This document shows positions 58,285 through 64,000 of a DNA stretch of 64,000 nt, one piece after another. This DNA is from Cryobacterium cryoconiti. GTDB taxonomy: Bacteria > Actinomycetota > Actinomycetes > Actinomycetales > Microbacteriaceae. Every line of letters begins with the position of its first letter. The stretch's first letter is position 1. The position numbers and the translations under genes were made by a program. Below the pieces are notes generated by a model. The model saw only the letters and a program-made list of their open reading frames with translations. It made no database searches and had not been told where the DNA came from. The DNA is taken from NCBI RefSeq assembly GCF_004403065.1, contig NZ_SOHA01000034.1:120382-184381 (forward strand), written 5' to 3'.

Positions 58285-58290
58285 ATGGTA
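58285..58290 (-). promoter_or_regulatory. -10 box TACCAT of a leaderless promoter (truB)
   Basis: TACCAT on the minus strand ends 7 nt before GTG 58277. Confidence 0.4.
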
Positions 58291-58343
58291 TCCGGCACCG
58301 GGTGTGAGCTTTCCCGCCGCGCCTCGGCGCTTCGTGCGCGACC

Positions 58344-58349
58344 TAGGCT
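58344..58349 (+). promoter_or_regulatory. -10 box TAGGCT of a leaderless promoter (panE-like gene)
   Basis: TAGGCT ends 6 nt before ATG 58356. The six-nt gap is GGAGGG, so a ribosome site may also be present. Confidence 0.5.
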
Positions 58350-58355
58350 GGAGGG

Positions 58356-59360
58356 ATGAAGATTGCGGTGATCGGCGCCGGCGCCCTCGGCGGCACCTTC
58401 GCGACCCTGCTCGCCCGGGCCGGCCACACCGTGACCGTGACGGCGCGTGGGCCGGCGCTGGCGGTCATCCGGGCCGAGGGGATTTCCCTGACCGGGGCCT
58501 TCGGAGCCGCGCGAGGGCATCCCGTCGCCCTCGAACGCCTGGCCGAGACCCCCCAGCTCACGCTTGTCTGCACCAAAGCGCAGGATGCCGCCGCGGCCAT
58601 CGGCGATAACGCCCGCGTTCTCGACGGCTCCCCCGTGATCGTCGTGCAGAACGGCCTCGACGGGGTGCGCACCGCGAGTGCGCTGCTCCCCCGCTCGGAC
58701 TGCTTCGGAGCCCTGTCGATCATCGCGGCGAACTACGCCGCCCCCGGCCAGGTGACGGTCACGACCGCCGCTCCCACCTACCTGGGCCGGGGAACCGGGG
58801 TCGCGGATGCCGCGACCCTCGCCTGGCGGGACGTGCTCGCGGGCGCCGTGCCGACGCTCGCCCTCGACAACTTCGTCGGCGCCCAGTGGACGAAACTGGT
58901 CGTCAACATGCTCAACGCCCTGCCCGCGATCACCGGGATGAGCGTTCAGGAGGTCGTGGACCATGCCGGGCTCCGCCGCGTGATGACCGAGAGCATGCGC
59001 GAGACCGTGCGGGTGGGGATGCGGCGCGGGGTGCGCTTCGGAAACCTGCAGGGGCTCGGCGACGGACCGTTGCGCGCGTTCTCGCGGCTGCCGGCGGCGT
59101 TCGGCCAGGTTCTGCCCCTGCGGCTGCGCTCACGCATGGGCGACGTGCCCAATCTTGGTTCGACCCAGCAGAGCCTGAAGCGCGGGCAGCTCACCGAGGT
59201 GGACTTCCTCAACGGCGCCGTGGTGCGCGAAGCCGCCTTGGCCGAGGTGCGGGTGCCCGTGAACGAACTGCTGACCGCGCTTGTGCACGAGGTCGAGGCG
59301 CGCGGGGTGCCGCTGTCCACGTTCGACGTGCTCGAGCGTTTCGCGGGCCTCCGCCGCTGA
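58356..59360 (+). CDS. panE: 2-dehydropantoate 2-reductase (ketopantoate reductase family)
   Basis: A 334-residue NADP enzyme. VIGAGALGGTFATLLARAG is the dinucleotide-binding loop, VCTKAQD and VQNGLDG are conserved, and KLVVNMLNALPAITG holds the catalytic Lys and Asn. C-terminal VPVNELLTALVHEVEARG is the helical substrate domain. It reduces ketopantoate to pantoate in pantothenate synthesis. No other pan genes are nearby; members of this fold sometimes act on other 2-ketoacids, so the symbol is tentative. Confidence 0.82.
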   Translation: MKIAVIGAGALGGTFATLLARAGHTVTVTARGPALAVIRAEGISLTGAFGAARGHPVALERLAETPQLTLVCTKAQDAAAAIGDNARVLDGSPVIVVQNGLDGVRTASALLPRSDCFGALSIIAANYAAPGQVTVTTAAPTYLGRGTGVADAATLAWRDVLAGAVPTLALDNFVGAQWTKLVVNMLNALPAITGMSVQEVVDHAGLRRVMTESMRETVRVGMRRGVRFGNLQGLGDGPLRAFSRLPAAFGQVLPLRLRSRMGDVPNLGSTQQSLKRGQLTEVDFLNGAVVREAALAEVRVPVNELLTALVHEVEARGVPLSTFDVLERFAGLRR

Positions 59361-59364
59361 CCGC

Positions 59365-59430
59365 CGCGGCGCAGGTTGTGGAAGCGGGCGCACGGTAGAA
59401 CGTGCGCCCGCTTCCACAACCTGCGCCGCG
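59365..59430. terminator. Very long hairpin: 30-bp perfect arms, 6-nt loop
   Basis: 59365-59394 and 59401-59430 are exact reverse complements (core GCAGGTTGTGGAAGCGGGCG), loop GTAGAA. It sits between the convergent panE and kinase-like genes, 4 bp after the panE stop. Bidirectional terminator is the likely role; arms are longer than needed for that. Confidence 0.85.
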
Positions 59431-59440
59431 AGCAACTCGG

Positions 59441-59492
59441 TGGTCGAGCCTGCCGGTGGTCGAGCTTGTCGGTGGTCGAGCCTGTCGAGACC
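59441..59492. repeat. 16-bp tandem repeat x3 (TGGTCGAGCCTGTCGG)
   Basis: Three units start at 59441, 59457 and 59473. The last, with its flank (GGTGGTCGAGCCTGTCGAG at 59471-59489), is the reverse complement of the repeat inside nadB. Confidence 0.85.
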
Positions 59493-59495
59493 CGG

Positions 59496-60152
59496 TCAGC
59501 AGCTGTCGAGGAACACGCGGCGCGGGTCATCCGGATTGCTCACGTCGACGACCGCCGTGGCCCGGCTGCGCGGGCGCACCTCGCCGCGATACAGCCGGTC
59601 GGCCACCACGTGCTCGTTGACCGTGCCGGCCTCGTCGCCTTCGCCGGGGCCGAAGCGCACGGCATCCGCCTCGGTCTCCACCAGAACGCTGTACGACCAC
59701 AGGTCGCGCAGCTCCTTACGATTCAGGTATTCGCCGTCGAGGATCAGCGTGGCGTCGGGCGGCCCGGTCAGCCAGGTGGGCTGGATCCAGGTGTCCCGGT
59801 CGGTGTCGAAGGCCCGCGTCACGAAACCGGCGCTCCCGCCCAGGCGGAACGGGTCCAGCAGCACGCGGCGCAGCAGCGAGAAATCGTAGAGGTAGCGCAG
59901 CAGGCGTTCGGGTGATTCCGGCCCGAAGCGCTCCTGTTCGGCGCGCGACCGCCGGAAATCGCGCAGCGAGGCCCGGAACACCGGATGCTCCCGCTCGTCG
60001 AACACGGCGGCCAGGTCGTCCGCGAAGGCTGCTCGCTCCGCGGCATCCGTGCCATCGATGGCGACGACCGTGCGACCGAGACCGTAGACGCCGAGGATTT
60101 CGGTCGAGAGCTCCCGCAGGAACTCAATCCGGGGAGTGGAGACAAACTTCAT
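59496..60152 (-). CDS. Uridine-kinase-like protein with degenerate P-loop
   Basis: A 218-residue protein. VVAIDGTDAAERAAFADDLA at ~28-47 is where uridine kinases have GxDGxGKST; here the Gly-Lys-Ser/Thr is missing. DATLILDGEYLNRKELRDLWSYSVLVE retains the downstream Walker-B and lid-like pattern of the family. It is either a non-catalytic kinase relative or binds nucleotide differently. ATG 60152 has TAGGCT 6 nt upstream. Divergent from mutY with overlapping promoters. Confidence 0.72.
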   Translation of the reverse strand: MKFVSTPRIEFLRELSTEILGVYGLGRTVVAIDGTDAAERAAFADDLAAVFDEREHPVFRASLRDFRRSRAEQERFGPESPERLLRYLYDFSLLRRVLLDPFRLGGSAGFVTRAFDTDRDTWIQPTWLTGPPDATLILDGEYLNRKELRDLWSYSVLVETEADAVRFGPGEGDEAGTVNEHVVADRLYRGEVRPRSRATAVVDVSNPDDPRRVFLDSC

Positions 60153-60158
60153 TATTCG

Positions 60159-60168
60159 AGCCTAGGTT
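60159..60168. promoter_or_regulatory. Divergent, overlapping -10 boxes for the kinase-like gene and mutY
   Basis: The minus-strand TAGGCT (60159-60164) is 6 nt before ATG 60152. The plus-strand TAGGTT (60163-60168) is 6 nt before GTG 60175. They share the TA at 60163-60164 inside a CCTAGG core, so polymerase cannot melt both at once. Confidence 0.6.
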
Positions 60169-60174
60169 AGAACG

Positions 60175-61191
60175 GTGAATGCCACCGTCACGGAACCAGC
60201 CTGTGCAGAGACCCGCCCCGTCGCCGAGTCGCCTGCCCTCAGCCTCGCCATCAACGCCTGGTTCGTGGGCAACGCGCGCGACCTGCCCTGGCGTCGGCAC
60301 GACTTCGGCGCCTGGGGCGTGCTGGTGAGCGAGTTCATGCTGCAGCAGACCCCGGTCAACCGGGTCATCCCCCGTCTCGCGGAGTGGCTGGAGCGCTGGC
60401 CGACCCCCGGCGACCTCGCGGCAGTGCCTCCCGGCGAGGCGGTACGGGCCTGGGCGACACTGGGCTATCCGCGCCGCGCGCTCTGGCTCCATTCCGCCGC
60501 CGTGGAAATCACCCAGCGGCACGGCGGAGTGGTCCCGTCCGACATCGATGAGCTGCTGGCCCTCAGCGGGATCGGCGATTACACGGCCCGCGCCGTCGCC
60601 GCGTTCGCCTACGGTCTGCGGCATCCGGTCGTCGACACGAATACGCGACGCGTCATCGCGCGGGCCGTGGCCGGGCAAGCCGAACCGGCACCGCCCAGCC
60701 GCACCAGGGACCTGGACGCCATGGGGGCGCTGCTGCCTCTGCCACGGGGCGACGCCGCAATCTTCAACGCCGGAATGATGGAACTGGGCGCGGTGGTCTG
60801 CACCGCGAAGAACCCCCGCTGCGGCGACTGCCCGATCCAAAGCTCCTGCGCCTGGCGTCTCGCCGGTTACCCGGCCTATTCCGGCCCGCGCAAGGCCGTG
60901 CAGAAGAAGTTCGAGGGCAGCGACCGGCAGGTGCGCGGACTGATCATGGCCGAACTGCGGGCAACGCATCACCCGGTGACGGATGCCGAGATCACCGGCC
61001 TCTGGCCCGACCCTGCTCAGCGCGACCGGGCTTTGGCCGAACTGCGGGCAACGCATCACCCGGTGACGGATGCCGAGATCACCGGCCTCTGGCCCGACCC
61101 TGCTCAGCGCGACCGGGCTTTGGCCGGACTGCTGGCCGACGGCCTCGCCGTGGCCACCGGTCCCGGCCGGTACACCCTGCCGCACGAGTGA
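60175..61191 (+). CDS. mutY: A/G-specific adenine glycosylase with internal tandem duplication
   Basis: A 338-residue base-excision enzyme removing A opposite 8-oxoG. RDLPWRRHDFGAWGVLVSEFMLQQT has the catalytic Glu; GIGDYTARAVAAFAYG is the helix-hairpin-helix; PVVDTNTRRVIAR holds the catalytic Asp; the [4Fe-4S] ligands are Cys209, 216, 219 and 225 (C-x6-C-x2-C-x5-C). Residues 259-287 are repeated exactly as 288-316 by an 87-bp duplication. The normal protein would be ~309 residues. GTG 60175 is leaderless. Confidence 0.95.
   Translation: MNATVTEPACAETRPVAESPALSLAINAWFVGNARDLPWRRHDFGAWGVLVSEFMLQQTPVNRVIPRLAEWLERWPTPGDLAAVPPGEAVRAWATLGYPRRALWLHSAAVEITQRHGGVVPSDIDELLALSGIGDYTARAVAAFAYGLRHPVVDTNTRRVIARAVAGQAEPAPPSRTRDLDAMGALLPLPRGDAAIFNAGMMELGAVVCTAKNPRCGDCPIQSSCAWRLAGYPAYSGPRKAVQKKFEGSDRQVRGLIMAELRATHHPVTDAEITGLWPDPAQRDRALAELRATHHPVTDAEITGLWPDPAQRDRALAGLLADGLAVATGPGRYTLPHE
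60949..61122 (+). repeat. 87-bp x2 perfect tandem duplication in mutY
   Basis: 60949-61035 and 61036-61122 are identical at every base. The unit is 29 codons, so the frame is kept. It encodes a 29-residue helical segment (ELRATHHPVTDAEITGLWP) of the C-terminal region. Lack of any difference points to a very recent event or strong gene conversion. Confidence 0.92.
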
Positions 61192-61225
61192 CCCGCGCGC
61201 ACGGGCCGCGCCCGGCGCACGACGA

Positions 61226-61276
61226 AGGCCGGGCCGCCCCGCATCCCCTCACGGGTGATGCCGGACGGCCCGGCCT
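61226..61276. terminator. Hairpin between convergent mutY and rbfA
   Basis: AGGCCGGGCCG (61226-61236) pairs perfectly with CGGCCCGGCCT (61266-61276) over a 29-nt loop. Located between the two stop codons. Confidence 0.65.
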
Positions 61277-61306
61277 ACCGGCCACTGACCGGGGTGTGCT
61301 GCTGTG

Positions 61307-61843
61307 CTACTTCTGCGACTCCGCTTCGGCGGTGACTTCGGCGTGCTGGCCGGCCGCGGGGCCGTCCTCCGAGTCGTCGTCCTGGTCTTCGTCGTCGTCG
61401 TCGTCATCCTCGTCGTCGGCGTATTCGCGCGGCTTGACGTAGGGATCCTCGTCACCGGCGTACTTCGCCGTGCGGGCCTGTTCTTCGACCTGGGTGTCGC
61501 GCTCGCGCGCTTCACGGAGCAGGTCGTCGATCAGGGCCGCGTTCTCCGGGATGGCGTCCGCGATGAACTCGAGCGACGGCGTCAGGCGGGCGGTGATGTT
61601 CTTGCCTACCTCGCTGCGCAGCATGCCGGTGGCCGCCTTGAGCGCTGCCGCACTGTCCGCGCGTTCCTCCGCGGAACCGTAGACCGTGTAGAACACCGAG
61701 GCGTGCTGCAGGTCACCGGTCACCTTGACGTCGGTGATGGTCACAAAACCGAGCCTCGGATCGCGAAGGCCGCGTTCGATGCGCTTGGCCACGATGACCT
61801 TGATGCGGTCGGCCATTTTCCTGGCGCGTGCCGGATCTGCCAT
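61307..61843 (-). CDS. rbfA: Ribosome-binding factor A with acidic C-terminal tail
   Basis: A 178-residue protein that assists 30S maturation and 16S rRNA 5' end processing. RARKMADRIKVIVAKRIERGLRDPRLGFVTITDVKVTGDLQ is read in parts as the KH-like core. The last ~60 residues are highly acidic (EYADDEDDDDDDEDQDDDSED) and not part of the fold. AGGAGT precedes the ATG. It follows infB by 99 bp on the same strand, as in the common infB-rbfA operon. Confidence 0.95.
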   Translation of the reverse strand: MADPARARKMADRIKVIVAKRIERGLRDPRLGFVTITDVKVTGDLQHASVFYTVYGSAEERADSAAALKAATGMLRSEVGKNITARLTPSLEFIADAIPENAALIDDLLREARERDTQVEEQARTAKYAGDEDPYVKPREYADDEDDDDDDEDQDDDSEDGPAAGQHAEVTAEAESQK

Positions 61844-61942
61844 TGTCTTACTCCTATTGTCGAAAAACTTCCGAAGGTGCGGGCCCCGCCGCGTCCCTGT
61901 TCAGGAAACCCGGCGAAACCCGCACCCATCATCCGCTGGTCG

Positions 61943-64000
61943 TTAGACCCGCGGCTTTTCCTTCATTTCGATCGTCTCGATCTCGTCACCGATCTGGATG
62001 TCGTTGAACTTGCCCAGGCCGATACCACACTCGAAGTCCGTACGGACCTCGGTGACGTCGTCCTTGAAGCGGCGCAGCGACTCGATGCCCAGGTTGTCTC
62101 CCACGACGACGCCGTTGCGGATGACCCGCGCCTTGGCGTTCCTCGTGATGACACCCGACCGGACGATGACACCGGCGACGTTTCCGAACTTGGAGGAGCT
62201 GAACACCTCGCGAATCTCGGCGACACCACTCTGCACCTCTTCGAACTCGGGCTTGAGCATTCCCTTGAGGGAGTTCTCAATGTCCTCGAGCGCGTTGTAG
62301 ATGACGGAGTAGAAGCGCACGTCGACGCCTTCACGGGCTGCGCGTTCGCGTGCCTTCGTGTCGGGGCGCACGTTGAAGCCGATGATGATGGCGTTGTCGA
62401 CGGTGGCGAGGTTGACGTCGCTCTCCGTGACCGCACCGACACCGCGGTGGATGATGCGCAGCTGAACCGAATCGTCGACCTCGATCTTGAGCAGCGACTC
62501 CTCCAGTGCTTCAACAGCACCGGAAACGTCACCCTTGATGATGAGGTTGAGCGACTCGACCTTGCCCTCTTCGAGTGCACGGGTGAAGTCTTCGAGGCTG
62601 ATGCGCTTGCGGGCCTTGGCCAGCAGGGCGTTCCGCTCGGCGGCTTCGCGCTTCTCGGCGATCTGACGTGCGGTGCGGTCTTCCTGGATGACCAGGAAGG
62701 TGTCGCCTGCACGAGGAACGCTGGACAGGCCCTGAACCTGGACTGCCCGGGACGGGGTCGCGGCGAGCACGGGCACGCCGTTCTCGTCTGCCATCGCACG
62801 AACGCGGCCGTAGGCCGTGCCCGCCACGATGGAGTCTCCGACGTGCAGGGTTCCCGACTGGATGAGCACGGTCGCCACGGCGCCGCGACCCTTGTCGAGG
62901 CGTGCCTCGATGGCAACGCCGCGAGCGTCCTTGTCCGGGTTGGCCCGCATGTCGAGGCCGGCGTCCGCGGTGAGCAGCACGGCGTTCAGGACTTCCTGGA
63001 TGCCGGTGCCCTGCTTGGCCGATACGTCGACGAACATGACGTCTCCACCGTATTCTTCGGCGACGAGGCCGAACTCGGTGAGCTGCTGACGGACCTTCTG
63101 CGGGTTGGCGCCGGGCTTGTCGATCTTGTTCACTGCGACCACGATCGGCACGTTGGCGGCCTGAGCGTGGTTGAGCGCCTCAATCGTCTGCGGCATGATG
63201 CCGTCGTCCGCCGCAACCACGAGGATCGCGATGTCGGTGACCTGGGCACCACGAGCACGCATGGCGGTGAACGCCTCGTGGCCCGGTGTGTCGATGAAGG
63301 TGATGGCACGTTCGATGCCCTCGTGCTCGCTGATGACCTGGTAGGCACCGATGTGCTGCGTGATTCCGCCGGCTTCACCCGCGGCCACCTTGGCGTTACG
63401 AATCGCGTCGAGGAGCGCGGTCTTACCGTGGTCGACGTGACCCATGACGGTGACAACGGGGGGACGGGCGACGAGTTCCTCGTCGGTCTCGTCTTCCAGC
63501 TCCTGGTCGATGTCGATGTCGAAGCCGAGCAGGAGTTCGCGGTCCTCATCGTCGGGCGAGACCATCTGGATCTTGTAGCCGAGCTCGGAGCCCAGCACGT
63601 CGAACGTCGCCTCGTCGAGGGACTCGGTCGCCGTGGCCATTTCACCGAGGTGGAACAGCACGGTGACCAGGTTTCCGGGGCTCGCGTCGATCTTGTCGGC
63701 GAAGTCCGTGATGGACGCACCGCGGCGCAGACGCACCACGGTTCCGCCGTCGCCGCGGGGTACGCTCACGCCACCCAGCGACGGAGCCTCGCGCAGCTCG
63801 AACTCTGCTCTCTTCGTACGCTTGGACTTGCGGGCCTTGTTCTTGCCGCCACCGCGACCGAACGCACCAGCGGTTCCGCCACCGGGGCCGCGACCGCGAC
63901 CACCAGCGCCGCCACCACCGGCAGGGCGGGGCGGGCCGAAGCCGGGGGCTCCGGCCGGGGCGCCACCAGGACGCTGGAAGCCGGGACGGGCGCCGCCGGC
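61943..64000 (-). CDS. infB: Translation initiation factor IF-2, C-terminal portion (5' end outside window)
   Basis: 686 codons are visible and the frame stays open to the window edge. The visible N-terminus is a Gly/Arg/Pro-rich linker ([31 protein letters not shown]), typical of actinobacterial IF-2. The G domain has [25 protein letters not shown] and [12 protein letters not shown]-Tu-like domains II-IV follow, ending in [20 protein letters not shown]. It delivers fMet-tRNA to the 30S P site; two initiator tRNA genes lie 20 kb away. The internal start at 63769 in the same frame is not the true start. Confidence 0.96.
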   Translation of the reverse strand, partial: AGGARPGFQRPGGAPAGAPGFGPPRPAGGGGAGGRGRGPGGGTAGAFGRGGGKNKARKSKRTKRAEFELREAPSLGGVSVPRGDGGTVVRLRRGASITDFADKIDASPGNLVTVLFHLGEMATATESLDEATFDVLGSELGYKIQMVSPDDEDRELLLGFDIDIDQELEDETDEELVARPPVVTVMGHVDHGKTALLDAIRNAKVAAGEAGGITQHIGAYQVISEHEGIERAITFIDTPGHEAFTAMRARGAQVTDIAILVVAADDGIMPQTIEALNHAQAANVPIVVAVNKIDKPGANPQKVRQQLTEFGLVAEEYGGDVMFVDVSAKQGTGIQEVLNAVLLTADAGLDMRANPDKDARGVAIEARLDKGRGAVATVLIQSGTLHVGDSIVAGTAYGRVRAMADENGVPVLAATPSRAVQVQGLSSVPRAGDTFLVIQEDRTARQIAEKREAAERNALLAKARKRISLEDFTRALEEGKVESLNLIIKGDVSGAVEALEESLLKIEVDDSVQLRIIHRGVGAVTESDVNLATVDNAIIIGFNVRPDTKARERAAREGVDVRFYSVIYNALEDIENSLKGMLKPEFEEVQSGVAEIREVFSSSKFGNVAGVIVRSGVITRNAKARVIRNGVVVGDNLGIESLRRFKDDVTEVRTDFECGIGLGKFNDIQIGDEIETIEMKEKPRV

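Overview
The window is high-GC, gene-dense chromosomal DNA from an actinobacterium. Gene content fits Microbacteriaceae: mycothiol-type DinB enzyme, DUF3039, DUF7882, UPF0182, 13E12/DUF222-HNH, NrtR-regulated NAD genes and many leaderless genes. A Cryobacterium-like genus is possible, but the sequence alone does not prove it. I see no phage, IS element, CRISPR array or rRNA. The only RNA genes are two identical initiator tRNA-Met copies.

Layout. 1-4.1 kb: end of nicotinate phosphoribosyltransferase, a DUF3039 gene, and an ABC-2 transporter pair whose ATPase carries a ~300-residue histone-like plus acidic extension. 4.4-12.1 kb: a cell-wall glycopolymer (teichoic-acid-like) locus with a nucleotidyltransferase, a two-gene exporter, a CDP-glycerol-type polymerase, two GT2 enzymes and a CDP-alcohol phosphotransferase; a small HTH regulator and an unknown glycine-rich protein sit inside it. 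12.2-15.4 kb: HtrA-like protease, a secreted PKD-like protein and a lipoprotein. 15.4-22.1 kb: aminotransferase, old yellow enzyme, alpha/beta hydrolase, an SDR divergent from a TetR regulator, DUF7882 and a nitrilase-family amidase. 22.2-24.5 kb: membrane glycosyltransferase plus polyprenyl-phosphate mannose synthase. 24.6-30.5 kb: nrtR, a small ORF, nadA, nadB, nadC and a cysteine desulfurase, forming de novo NAD synthesis with its repressor and Fe-S supply. 30.8-33.5 kb: adhE. 33.7-36.0 kb: mycothiol-dependent enzyme and a DUF222-HNH gene with a LexA-like box. 36.1-39.4 kb: sugar ABC importer and a tautomerase. 39.5-43.1 kb: two tRNA-fMet genes flanking carbonic anhydrase and an MMPL transporter. 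43.1-48.7 kb: UPF0182, PDZ-Lon-like protease and zincin, an actinobacterial module of unknown role. 48.7-54.2 kb: a deoxyribose module (truncated ALDH, full ALDH, deoC, SorC regulator, ROK kinase). 54.2-64 kb: MFS exporter, ribF, two small membrane proteins, truB, panE, a degenerate kinase, mutY, rbfA and the 3' part of infB.

Recurrent non-coding structure is the most striking property. Sixteen genes have a TAnnnT hexamer (often TAGGCT, TAGGTT or TAGACT) exactly 6-7 nt before the start codon, the signature of leaderless mRNA; one divergent pair shares a single CCTAGG core. Four unrelated, very long palindromes sit in intergenic gaps. Tandem duplications have entered coding sequence in nadB (30 bp x4), mutY (87 bp x2), the ABC ATPase (36 bp x2) and the small ORF before nadA (15 bp x4).
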